From contig JANLYQ010000006.1 of assembly GCA_031365725.1 (NCBI GenBank), positions 1 through 64,000 on the forward strand: a stretch of DNA of 64,000 bases, given 5' to 3'. The notes beneath the pieces are model-generated. The model saw only the letters and a list, made by a program, of their open reading frames with translations. It did not search any database and was not told where the DNA came from. Source of the DNA: JANLYQ01 sp031365725 (GTDB lineage Bacteria > Actinomycetota > Actinomycetes > JACCUZ01). Made by a program: the position numbers and the translations under genes. The stretch's first letter is position 1. Every line of letters begins with the position of its first letter. Shown here one piece after another: positions 30,773 to 39,078 of this stretch.

Positions 30773-31273
30773 TCAGGCAATGGCAGCGTCGAGCGTCTTC
30801 TTCATCGCCTTGAGGGAGACCGGGCTGCGCGGTGCCTTCTTCTTCATCTCGACCATTCGGTCACCGAGCTCGCCGAGCTGCTTGCGACCGAGCCCCTCGC
30901 GGACCTTGGGGAACCAGTCCTGCTCTTCTTCCTCCATGTGGTGCTTCACGTTCTCGATGAGCACCGTCATCTTCGCGGTGAAGCGCTCGTCCTTGGCCGA
31001 CATGGCGAACAGCTCCATGACCAGCAGGTCGGCGACGTGGTGCTCCTCGTAGGACTCGAGCACGTCGTCCTCGAGGGCGGGAAGCAGCCGGCGCACCTCG
31101 GGATACATGCACTCGTTCTCGAGGTAGGTGTGCGAGGTCAGCTCCTCGATGATCTGCCTGGCCAGCTTGTCTTTCGTGGCCGTGGCGTCCTTGCCCACTG
31201 CCTGGAACTGCGCGAACAGCTTGCGCATCACCTTGTGCTCGTCCTTCAGGAAGACGATCGCGTCCTTGGCCAT
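30773..31273 (-). CDS. Hemerythrin HHE-domain protein
   Basis: 166 aa, mainly a four-helix hemerythrin cation-binding domain (about residues 8-130). Likely iron ligands lie in LKDEHKVMRKLF, TSHTYLENECMYPEV, YEEHHVADLLVME and HHMEEEEQDWFP. It is probably a diiron protein acting in oxygen/NO sensing or iron handling. The Lys-rich C-terminus is not conserved. It lies upstream of the dehydratase operon on the same strand, 47 bases away. Confidence 0.88.
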   Translation of the reverse strand: MAKDAIVFLKDEHKVMRKLFAQFQAVGKDATATKDKLARQIIEELTSHTYLENECMYPEVRRLLPALEDDVLESYEEHHVADLLVMELFAMSAKDERFTAKMTVLIENVKHHMEEEEQDWFPKVREGLGRKQLGELGDRMVEMKKKAPRSPVSLKAMKKTLDAAIA

Positions 31274-31364
31274 GGCAGGGCTCCCTCGATGACAGGTCTC
31301 GGGGGTCGGTCCCCGGGTCGACCCAGTCGTTCCCCACCGGCACCCGAGGAAACAACCGACTGCG

Positions 31365-32138
31365 TCACACCAGGTCGACGACCACCGGGGCGTGGTCCGA
31401 GGGGCCGGTACCTTTGCGCGCGTCGCGGTCGACGTACGCGTCCTGGACGGAGCCGGTGACGGCGGGGGAGGCGTAGACCAGGTCGATGCGCATGCCGAGG
31501 TTCTTGTGGAAGGCGCCCGCTCGGTAGTCCCAGTAGGTGAACGGTCGGTCGTACTTCATCGGCCGCGGCACCACGTCCACCAGCCCGAGGTCCCGCAGTG
31601 CCGTCAGCGCGGCTCGCTCGGGCTCGGTGACGTGAGTGGATCCCTCGAAGGCGGCCCGGTCCCACACGTCCTCGTCGTTCGGCGCGACGTTGAAGTCGCC
31701 GAGCACAGCAAGCCGGTCGGTCGTCGTCAGGTCGGCGGCGAGGGTGCGCCTGAGGGCGTCGAGCCAGGCGAGCTTGTAGATGTAGTGCTCGTGCTCTGGC
31801 TCGCGCCCGTTGGGCACATAGACCGACCAGAGGCGTACGCCGCCACAGGTGGCGCCGACCGCGCGGGCCTCCGGGGCGGGGAAGCCGGGTTCGTCGAGCA
31901 GTCCGCGCGCCACCTCGTCGATGCCGACCCGGGACAGCAGGGCCACGCCGTTCCACCGGCCGTCACCGTGGCTGGCGACCTGGTAGCCGAGCGCCTCCAC
32001 CGCCGCGGTGGGGAAGACGGCGTCGGCGAGCTTGGTCTCCTGCAGGCAGACGACGTCCGGCTTCGAGGCCTCCAGCCAGCCGAGCAGCCGGGGCAGACGA
32101 GCAGTGATCGAGTTGACGTTCCAGGTCGCGATACGCAC
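31365..32138 (-). CDS. xth: Exodeoxyribonuclease III (AP endonuclease)
   Basis: About 257 aa from GTG 32138 (MRIATWNVNSITARL); an ATG at 32159 adds seven residues. The EEP-fold motifs are complete: ATWNVNS, the metal Glu in CLQETKLAD, YVPNGRE, LGDFNVAPND, YWDYRAGAFHKNLGMRIDLV and the final GPSDHAPVVVDL. The enzyme cleaves DNA at abasic sites and trims 3' ends in base-excision repair. Confidence 0.92.
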   Translation of the reverse strand: MRIATWNVNSITARLPRLLGWLEASKPDVVCLQETKLADAVFPTAAVEALGYQVASHGDGRWNGVALLSRVGIDEVARGLLDEPGFPAPEARAVGATCGGVRLWSVYVPNGREPEHEHYIYKLAWLDALRRTLAADLTTTDRLAVLGDFNVAPNDEDVWDRAAFEGSTHVTEPERAALTALRDLGLVDVVPRPMKYDRPFTYWDYRAGAFHKNLGMRIDLVYASPAVTGSVQDAYVDRDARKGTGPSDHAPVVVDLV

Positions 32139-32201
32139 CGGGACAGTCTGCCCATGCATCCCGGCATCCGTCCGAGGGGGCAGTCTGCGTGGGGTCTATG
32201 G

Positions 32202-33107
32202 TCAGGCGGCTTCGGCGATGCCGACCTGCTGGGTGGTGGTGAGGCGACCGATCGCCCCACCGTCGTAGGAACCCGATGCGGGCGCGACGTCGGCGTAGTC
32301 CCGGCCGGTGGCCACAGTGAGATACCGGGCGTCGGCGGGGCAGTCGTTGCAGGGGTCGAGCGCGACGGCGCGGGTTACTCCGTCTTCGGCGACCAGCACC
32401 TCCACCCACGCGTGCGTCGCACCTTCGCCCAGCAGGTGGCCTGAGACGTAGCGCGCCGCGATGCCGGCCGCCCGGCAGGTCGCCACCATCACATGCGCAT
32501 GGTCCTGGCAGACACCGCGACCGAGCGCGAGCGCCTCGGCTGCTGTCGTGCGGGTGCCGGTGAGCCCGTACTCGTACGGCATCGCCTCGTGCACCAGGTG
32601 ACAAGCGGTCACCGCCGCATCACGGGGGCGCAGACCGCGCAGCTGATGGGCCATCCCCCGGATGGCGTCGTCGGCCGTTGTGAGCCGGGTCGGTCGCAGC
32701 CACTGCGGGTCGGCAGCCGCGGCCCAGGGCAGCTCGTGGTCCTGCCACGGGCCGCGACGCTCGACCGCGGCCTCCACGGAGAAGGTCACCGACTGCGTAA
32801 CGACCGGGAGCCGGGCTCGTGCCACGACCACCCCGCTGCGCGGCCGGTGCGTCGTCACCAGGGTCTCCGACGGCGTGCTGGGCGCGTCGGTGTCCGTCAC
32901 CGTCAACCGGTGCGTCAGGCGTCGCGCATTCCCGTGCCGGGCGGCAGGCACGACGACAAGTCGTTGTTGCAGCCCATAAGCCGGGCCGTCGTAGTCATAG
33001 CGAAAGCTCTGTCGCAGCACGTAGACGACCCGCTCCGCCGAGACGAGGTCGAGCCCCTTGGCGTCGAGCAGCGGGGCAGTCAGCAGGTGCTGCGAGCGGT
33101 GGGTCAC
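32202..33107 (-). CDS. Transglutaminase-like protein, copy 1
   Basis: 301 aa with an N-terminal beta-rich transglutaminase-associated domain (residues ~25-120) and a papain-like transglutaminase core. The catalytic triad is visible: Cys in GRGVCQDHAH, His in GATHAWVEVL and Asp in ALDPCND. The C-terminal GRDYADVAPASGSYDGG is typical of the COG1305 family associated with ATP-grasp/alpha-E genes. It is probably a peptidase or amidase of the peptide-ligation type system. The ATG overlaps the stop of the next transglutaminase-like gene, so the pair is translationally coupled. Confidence 0.87.
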   Translation of the reverse strand: MTHRSQHLLTAPLLDAKGLDLVSAERVVYVLRQSFRYDYDGPAYGLQQRLVVVPAARHGNARRLTHRLTVTDTDAPSTPSETLVTTHRPRSGVVVARARLPVVTQSVTFSVEAAVERRGPWQDHELPWAAAADPQWLRPTRLTTADDAIRGMAHQLRGLRPRDAAVTACHLVHEAMPYEYGLTGTRTTAAEALALGRGVCQDHAHVMVATCRAAGIAARYVSGHLLGEGATHAWVEVLVAEDGVTRAVALDPCNDCPADARYLTVATGRDYADVAPASGSYDGGAIGRLTTTQQVGIAEAA

Positions 33108-33970
33108 GACATCACCGTCACGACATCACCGTCGTCGCGGACCTCGCCCGCGATCACCGTCATGCTCTCCAGCAGCGGACCACCGTACGTCGTGACCATC
33201 GCGACGTCCACGGCGTCGCGGCCGCGGCCGATCACGACCCGACCCTTGCGCGGGACGTTGTTGCGCGGGTCGAACGTGAACCACCGCCCGTCGAGCCACA
33301 CCTCCATCCACGCCGCGAAGTCCATCGGGTCCTTGAGCGGGGGCACCTCGATGTCAGGCAGATAGCCGAAGACGTAGCGGGCCGGGATGTTCAGCGCCCG
33401 GCAGTAGGTGATGGCCAGGTGGGTGAAGTCGCGGCAGACACCCACCCCCGACGCGCGTACGTCGGCAGCGGTCCAGGTCGACGTGGTCGAGCCGTAGGCG
33501 AAGGACAGCGCACCGTTGACGTGGTCGCAGATCGCCTGCACCCGCCGGTAGCCGGGTGCCAGACCCCCGAACAGCTGCCACGCCTCGTCGCCGAGCAGGT
33601 CGGGCACGACGTAGCGACTGGGCAGCGTGAACGCCAGGACGTCGTCCGGCAGCTCGGGGGGAGTGAGCTCGCGGGCGTCGAGGTCGACGTCCTCGGTGGC
33701 GTCCGCGACCTCGACGACCGCCTCGAACGCCAGCACCGAGCGCCCGACCGGCAGCACGGTGCGTCGACAGGGGTTGCCGAAGCCGTCCATGTAGTCGTGC
33801 ATCGGCAGGTCGGGGGTGCTGCTCCACTGGTGGCGTACGACGATCGGCGTGGCACCTGCCCGCCCGCTGTGCGCCCGGCTGTCGGGCTCGACCTGCAGCA
33901 CCGTCGCCGTCTCGATCTCGGCGACGTGCACGATCTCGCACCCCACGCGGAGGGTCCGGGTGCCCGTCAT
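33104..33970 (-). CDS. Transglutaminase-like protein, copy 2, without the usual catalytic histidine
   Basis: 288 aa from ATG 33970. It has the N-terminal domain, the Cys motif GVGVCRDFTH, ALNIPARYVFGYLP, and the Asp motif RWFTFDPRNN followed by GRGRDAVDVAMVTTYG. Where active homologues have HAWVE, this protein has FAAWMEVW, so the canonical His is Ala. I recall relatives with Ser or Ala here, so this may be a subfamily trait rather than decay. It may act with copy 1 as a structural or regulatory partner. The frame is open upstream to 34060, but MTGTRTLRVG is the natural start. Confidence 0.85.
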   Translation of the reverse strand: MTGTRTLRVGCEIVHVAEIETATVLQVEPDSRAHSGRAGATPIVVRHQWSSTPDLPMHDYMDGFGNPCRRTVLPVGRSVLAFEAVVEVADATEDVDLDARELTPPELPDDVLAFTLPSRYVVPDLLGDEAWQLFGGLAPGYRRVQAICDHVNGALSFAYGSTTSTWTAADVRASGVGVCRDFTHLAITYCRALNIPARYVFGYLPDIEVPPLKDPMDFAAWMEVWLDGRWFTFDPRNNVPRKGRVVIGRGRDAVDVAMVTTYGGPLLESMTVIAGEVRDDGDVVTVMS

Positions 33971-34060
33971 GGGCTGATGATGGGCCCTGGGTGTTTCCGG
34001 TGTGTTGCGGCGCGCCGAGGCAGAGTCAGCCGCCCGGGCGACTCGGGGAGGCAGCCGCAA

Positions 34061-35557
34061 TCAGGCGGTCGAGCGCTCGCGGTCAGGAGACGACTCCTGG
34101 CGGGCGACCACCGAACGCCCCAGCACCAGCCAGCCAAGCAGGCCCACGACGAAGGCCACGAAGACACCAAGGTTCGCGAACGCCCAAGCACCCCCCTTGC
34201 CGCCGAGGCCGAGTGGACCGAGGAGGTAGCCCTGCCAGGTCAGCCAGCTGGCGAGACCGTTGGTGACCAGGCCCCAGCCGAGCACGGTGCCGACCACCAC
34301 CAGGGCAACCGCCGGGATCTGCACCGAGCCGTAGCGACCGCGGGGGTCGTAGAGCTCGGCGTCGGCGTAGGGCTTGCGCCGGAGCGCCAGGTCGGCCACG
34401 AAGACCCCGGCCCACGCCGCGATCGGCACGCCGACGGTGATGAGGAAGCCCTGGAAGGGCACGAGGAAGTTGTCGGCGACGAACACGATGTAGATCGTTC
34501 CGAGCATCATGAGGACACCGTCGATGCCGGCGGCGACAGGGCGAGCGACCTTGACCCCCAGGCTGAGCAGGGCGAGCCCGGAGGAGTAGATGTCGAGCAC
34601 CGCACCGCCGACCAGTCCGAGCACCGCGACCACGAGGAAGGGCAGCAGGAACCACGTCGGCACGAGGGTGGTGAGAGCGCCCAACGGATCCGCGAAGATC
34701 TTGTCACTGAGTCCCGCGTTGGAGGCCACCAGCGCAATGCCGTAGAGCACGAGGACGACGGAGCCCAGGGCGCCGCCGATGGTGGTCCACGCGAAGACCC
34801 CGAGGCCGCTGGCTCGGCGCGGCAGGTAGCGGGAGTAGTCGGCGGCGGTGTTGACCCACCCGACTCCGAACCCTGTGGCGACCAGCGCGAGCGCTCCGAT
34901 GAACGACTGGGTCGAGCCGCTGGGCAGCGCCGACACCTTGTCCCAGTGCACCTTGTCCAGGGTGATGGCGATGAAGCCGATGGTGAGCAGCATCGTCGCC
35001 AAGGTGATGACGGTCTGCAGCCGCATCACGAACTCGAACCCGAGGATGCCGCCGCCAGCGACCAGTGCGGCGGTGACGAGGAAGGCCACCACCTTCGTGG
35101 TCGTCCCGCCGCCCCAGCCGAGCTTGTCGAAGACGGTCGAGGTGACCAGGGTGGACAGCGCGACCAGCACGGTCTCCCAGCCGACCAGCAGCACCCAGGA
35201 CAGGAAAGTGGGCAGCCCGTTGCCCGTGACCCCGAAGGCCCCCCGGCTGAGCACCATCGTCGGCGCCGACCCACGCTTGCCGGCCAGCGCGACGACGCCG
35301 CACAGAGCGAAGGACAGCAGCACCCCGACAACTCCGGCAACTGCGGCCTGCTGGAACGACACGCCGAAACCGAGGATGAAGGCCCCGTAGGAGATGGCGA
35401 GCAGCGAGATGTTCGCGGCGAACCATGGCCAGAACAGGTTGCTGGGCCGACCCTTTCGCTCGCCGTCGGCGATGATGTTGATGCCGTTGAGCTCCACCGA
35501 GGTGGCGCTGGCGCTGACTCTTGCGGTGCTGCCGGTGGCGTCCGACACGGTGCTCAT
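34061..35557 (-). CDS. NCS1-family nucleobase permease (CodB-like)
   Basis: 498 aa with about 12 membrane segments. The N-terminal SNLFWPWFAANISLLAISYG, RGAFGVTGNGLPTFLSWVLL and GVGWVNTAADYSRYLP are NCS1 nucleobase:cation-symporter signatures. The start ATG overlaps the stop of the phosphorylase gene (ATGA), so the two form a salvage operon. The likely substrate is a purine or pyrimidine base. Confidence 0.9.
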   Translation of the reverse strand: MSTVSDATGSTARVSASATSVELNGINIIADGERKGRPSNLFWPWFAANISLLAISYGAFILGFGVSFQQAAVAGVVGVLLSFALCGVVALAGKRGSAPTMVLSRGAFGVTGNGLPTFLSWVLLVGWETVLVALSTLVTSTVFDKLGWGGGTTTKVVAFLVTAALVAGGGILGFEFVMRLQTVITLATMLLTIGFIAITLDKVHWDKVSALPSGSTQSFIGALALVATGFGVGWVNTAADYSRYLPRRASGLGVFAWTTIGGALGSVVLVLYGIALVASNAGLSDKIFADPLGALTTLVPTWFLLPFLVVAVLGLVGGAVLDIYSSGLALLSLGVKVARPVAAGIDGVLMMLGTIYIVFVADNFLVPFQGFLITVGVPIAAWAGVFVADLALRRKPYADAELYDPRGRYGSVQIPAVALVVVGTVLGWGLVTNGLASWLTWQGYLLGPLGLGGKGGAWAFANLGVFVAFVVGLLGWLVLGRSVVARQESSPDRERSTA

Positions 35558-36405
35558 CTGCCGTCCTCTGGTCGCGGGGTGGGCTGATCGTCTCGCACCG
35601 CACGCAGCACGTCGACAAGAACCCCCGAAACACGGCGTACGGCGGCATCAGCGACCGCCACCACGACGTCGGGATCAAGCAGCTCGCCGGTGCCCTCGCG
35701 GGTCGTCACCGCCGACAACCCGAGCAGCTCGAGACCGGCGGCTCGCGCCGCGATCGCCTCCAGCACCGTCGACATGCCGACGAGGTCGGCGCCGATCGTC
35801 TGCAGCATCCGGGTCTCGGCGAGGGTCTGTATCGACGGCCCACGCATCCCGGCGTAGACCCCTTCGACCAGGGCGGGGTCGGCCGCGCGGGCGATCGCGC
35901 GCAGCCGCGGCGACCACGCGTCGGTGAGGTCGACGAACTCCGGGCCGACCAGCGGAGAGGTGCCGGTCAGGTTGAGGTGGTCCCGCACCACTGCCACGGT
36001 CCCCGGCTCCCAGTCAGGTCGCAGACCGCCACTGGCGTTGGTCAGCACCGCCACCCGCGCCCCGACCGCCGCCGCAACGCGGAGGCCGTGCACCACAGGG
36101 CCGGGGCCGTGCCCCTCGAAGAGGTGAGTCCGCCCGAGCATGATGAGGAGGGCCGTCCCGTCGAGGTCGGTGCTGCGGACCAGGCCGCGATGCCCGGGCG
36201 CCACCGGGGCGAGGAAGCCGGGCAGGTCGGTCACCGGCAGCTCGGCCACCACGGTGCCCAGCACGTCGGCGGCGGCGTCCCAGCCACTGCCCAGGACGAC
36301 CACCGCGTCGTGGTGGGCGACCCCGGTGCGCTCGGCCAGGGCTGTTGCTGCGCGACGTACGACCTCGGACCCGCTGCTCGCGGGGTCCGCCGGTTCTCCC
36401 GTCAC
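35554..36405 (-). CDS. punA: Purine nucleoside phosphorylase
   Basis: 283 aa from GTG 36405; an upstream extension is possible but would enter the gap to the divergent gene. VVVLGSGWDAAADVLG, GHRGLVRSTDLDG, LGRTHLFEGHG, LTNASGGLRPDWEPG, RDHLNLTGTSPLVGP and VGMSTVLEAIAARAAG follow trimeric PNP. It phosphorolyses purine nucleosides to the base and ribose-1-phosphate. It is coupled to the NCS1 permease, which would bring in or exchange bases. Confidence 0.9.
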   Translation of the reverse strand: MTGEPADPASSGSEVVRRAATALAERTGVAHHDAVVVLGSGWDAAADVLGTVVAELPVTDLPGFLAPVAPGHRGLVRSTDLDGTALLIMLGRTHLFEGHGPGPVVHGLRVAAAVGARVAVLTNASGGLRPDWEPGTVAVVRDHLNLTGTSPLVGPEFVDLTDAWSPRLRAIARAADPALVEGVYAGMRGPSIQTLAETRMLQTIGADLVGMSTVLEAIAARAAGLELLGLSAVTTREGTGELLDPDVVVAVADAAVRRVSGVLVDVLRAVRDDQPTPRPEDGR

Positions 36406-36508
36406 GCGGGTCACCGTAGCCGTCAGCCGGGAGCCACCGGTCGATCCCGACACCTTCCGGCAACACCCCTGTGATGCGCGCGGCATGCCTGGCGCCTACC
36501 GTCCGCGT

Positions 36509-38161
36509 ATGGCGGATCTGTTCGAGGGTTACCGCCTCGGTGCCGCCTGGGACGAGATGTTTGCGGCCGACGGGTCGCCCCGGCGTGCCAACGAGTCCCT
36601 GCACGAGGCGCTACGGCCGCTGTCGGGTGCGGAGCTGCGGGCGCGTGCCGATTCCCTGGCGCGTGGTTTCCTCGAGCGTGGCGTGACGTTCGACTTCGAG
36701 GGCCGCGAGCACCCGTTCCCGCTGGACATCGTCCCGCGGGTCGTCGATGCCGAGGAGTGGGACGCGCTCGCCCTCGGGGTCGCCCAGCGGGTACGGGCGC
36801 TCGAGGCCTTCCTCGCCGACATCTACGGCGCCGCGCAGGTGCTCACCGATGGCGTCGTACCTCGGACGGTGGTCACGACCAGCAGCCACTTCCAACGCGC
36901 CGTCGCCGGTCTCGAACCGCCCAACGGTGTGCGGGTGCACGTCGCGGGCATCGACCTGGTGCGGGGTGAGGACGGCCACTTCCGGGTCCTCGAGGACAAC
37001 GTGCGGGTGCCCTCGGGCGTGAGCTATGTGATGGAGAACCGGCGCGCCGTCGCGCAGGTCTTCCCGGAAGCCTTTGCCACCCAGCGGATCCGGCCGGTCT
37101 CGGACTATCCCGCCCGGCTGCTCGGCGCGCTGCGGGCTGCTGCCGCCGGGGGTGTCGACGACCCGGTCGTCGTCGTGCTGACACCGGGTGCGCACAACTC
37201 GGCCTACTTCGAGCACGCCCTGCTGGCCCGCACCATGGGCGTCGAGCTGGTGGAGGGCCGCGACCTGGTCTGCTCGGGCAACCGGGTGCGCATGCGCACG
37301 ACGGACGGCGAGCGGCCGGTCGACGTCATCTACCGCCGGGTCGACGACGAGTTCCTCGACCCGGTGCAGTTCCGGCGCGACTCGGTGCTGGGCTGCCCGG
37401 GTCTGGTCAACGCGGCGCGGGCCGGCACCGTGGTGCTCGCCAACGCCATCGGCAACGGCGTGGCCGATGACAAGCTGCTCTACACCTACGTGCCGGACCT
37501 CATCCGTTACTACCTGTCCGAGGAGCCACTGGTCGACAACGTGCGCACCCTGCGGCTTGGCGAGGCCGACGCCCGCGAGGAGGCGCTGGACCGGCTGCAT
37601 GAGCTCGTGGTGAAGCCGGTCGACGGCTCGGGCGGCAAGGGCATCGTCATCGGCCCGACCGCAACCCCCGAGGTGCTCGACGCGTTGCGGGTCCAGGTGC
37701 GGGCCGACCCGCGCGGCTGGGTGGCACAACCGGTCGTGCAGCTGTCGACCGCACCGACGCTGGTGGGGGAGACCCTGCGTCCCCGGCACGTCGACCTGCG
37801 CCCGTTCGCGGTCAACGACGGCACCGACATCTGGGTGCTGCCCGGTGGTCTGACCCGCGTCGCTCTGCCGGAGGGCGAGCTGATCGTCAACTCCTCCCGC
37901 GGCGGCGGCTCCAAGGACACCTGGGTGCTCGGTGACCCCCCGCCCGGCAGCCCCGGTCGAGCAGGAGACCGTCGTCGTACGGCGAGGAGCTCGGAGCACG
38001 TTGCCGACCTGCGGCCCGGGCTGGCCCCCGACGTCGGACCGGTCGAGTCCGACGGCGGCCTGGTGGGCCAGCAGCACCAGCAGCAGCAGCAACAAGTCCA
38101 CCAGCAGCAAGACCACCAGCAGCAGGACCAGCAGCAACGGAGCGCGGTGCCGCCGTGCTGA
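36509..38161 (+). CDS. Circularly permuted ATP-grasp protein (COG2308-type) with Gln-rich tail
   Basis: 550 aa from ATG 36509; ATG 36485 is an alternative. LGAAWDEMFAADGSPRRAN, FPLDIVPRVVDAEEW, VLEDNVRVPSGVSYVMENR, IYRRVDDEFLDP, NAIGNGVADDKLLYTYVP, KPVDGSGGKG and NSSRGGGSKDTWVL are family motifs. These enzymes are predicted to ligate amino acids or peptides with ATP and occur with alpha-E and transglutaminase genes, as here. After the family core there is an extra ~75 residues ending in a run of 19 glutamines within 23 codons. It overlaps the alpha-E gene by 7 bases. Confidence 0.9.
   Translation: MADLFEGYRLGAAWDEMFAADGSPRRANESLHEALRPLSGAELRARADSLARGFLERGVTFDFEGREHPFPLDIVPRVVDAEEWDALALGVAQRVRALEAFLADIYGAAQVLTDGVVPRTVVTTSSHFQRAVAGLEPPNGVRVHVAGIDLVRGEDGHFRVLEDNVRVPSGVSYVMENRRAVAQVFPEAFATQRIRPVSDYPARLLGALRAAAAGGVDDPVVVVLTPGAHNSAYFEHALLARTMGVELVEGRDLVCSGNRVRMRTTDGERPVDVIYRRVDDEFLDPVQFRRDSVLGCPGLVNAARAGTVVLANAIGNGVADDKLLYTYVPDLIRYYLSEEPLVDNVRTLRLGEADAREEALDRLHELVVKPVDGSGGKGIVIGPTATPEVLDALRVQVRADPRGWVAQPVVQLSTAPTLVGETLRPRHVDLRPFAVNDGTDIWVLPGGLTRVALPEGELIVNSSRGGGSKDTWVLGDPPPGSPGRAGDRRRTARSSEHVADLRPGLAPDVGPVESDGGLVGQQHQQQQQQVHQQQDHQQQDQQQRSAVPPC
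38069..38137 (+). repeat. Imperfect CAG-type triplet repeat coding for a polyglutamine tail
   Basis: Twenty-three codons, 19 of them Gln (CAG with some CAA), interrupted by His, Val and Asp codons. The tract lies at the 3' end of the ATP-grasp gene, just before the overlap with the next gene. Such tracts change length by slippage, so strain-to-strain variation is expected. Confidence 0.85.
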
Positions 38162-39078
38162 GCCGCATCGCCGAGGCGCTGTTCTGGATCGGCCGCTACG
38201 TCGAGCGCGCCGACGACACCTCCCGCATCCTCGACACCCACCTGCAGGTGCTGCTCGAGGACTCGTGGGTCGACGAGAGCGCGGCGTGCCGGTCGTTGCT
38301 CTCGGTCATGGGTGTGCAGGACGTGCCCGACGAAGTGAACCGGCGCGAGGTGGTCACCCGGCTGGTGGATGCGAGCGGGCCGAGCTCGATCGTCGGCGCC
38401 CTGGGTGCTGCCCGCGAGAACGCCCGCCGGGCCCGGGAGACGGTGAGCACCGAGATGTGGCAGGTTCTCAACACCACCTGGACCCAGCTGCCCGAGGTGC
38501 GTCGGGACTCGATCAGCGTGCACGACTTCCTCACCTGGGTGCGCGAGCGGTCAGCGATGGTCGCGGGTGTCGCCGACGCCACGATGAGCCGCGACGACTG
38601 CTGGCACTTCATCGCCCTCGGCCGTGCGTTGGAGCGGGCCGACATGACCGCCCGGTTGCTCGCGATGCGCGCCATCGAGGGCGGTCCGTCGTGGACGCAC
38701 CTGATGCGGTCCTGCGGTGCCTACCAGGCCTTCCTGCGCACCTATCGCGGTGCGGCCGGTGACGCCAACGCGGCAGAGTTCCTGTTGCTGGACAGGCTGT
38801 TCCCGCGGTCGGTGTTCGCGGCGTTGACCAGTGCCGAGGTCTGCCTGCAGGCGCTGGAGCCGGCCTCCGGACGGGTCGGGGTGTCCGACGGAGCCCGGCG
38901 CCGGCTCGGCCAGGTGCGCACCGGGCTGGAGTACCGCGGCGCCGACGACCTCATGGCCGACCTGCCCGGGGAGATGGAGCGCATCCAACGCGCCTGCTCG
39001 CTGGCCAGCGACGACATCTCGGCCCGCTTCTTCCCCCGCGGCGCGACGACAGCCTGGGTGTCGGAGGGCGCATCGTGA
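38155..39078 (+). CDS. Alpha-E domain protein (DUF403/COG2307)
   Basis: 307 aa from GTG 38155. LSRIAEALFWIGRYVERADD at the N-terminus and DDCWHFIALGRALERADMTA in the middle are the two helical hallmarks of alpha-E proteins. The fold is all-alpha and no enzymatic activity is established. It is encoded between the ATP-grasp and transglutaminase genes with overlaps on both sides, the standard cassette. Confidence 0.9.
   Translation: MLSRIAEALFWIGRYVERADDTSRILDTHLQVLLEDSWVDESAACRSLLSVMGVQDVPDEVNRREVVTRLVDASGPSSIVGALGAARENARRARETVSTEMWQVLNTTWTQLPEVRRDSISVHDFLTWVRERSAMVAGVADATMSRDDCWHFIALGRALERADMTARLLAMRAIEGGPSWTHLMRSCGAYQAFLRTYRGAAGDANAAEFLLLDRLFPRSVFAALTSAEVCLQALEPASGRVGVSDGARRRLGQVRTGLEYRGADDLMADLPGEMERIQRACSLASDDISARFFPRGATTAWVSEGAS

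Noticed and set aside
32819..35587. A 922-codon open frame on the plus strand
   Set aside because: It lies opposite two or three well-supported minus-strand genes, has low-complexity His/Arg/Gln/Asp-rich composition and no family motif. It is a codon-bias shadow typical of high-G+C DNA.
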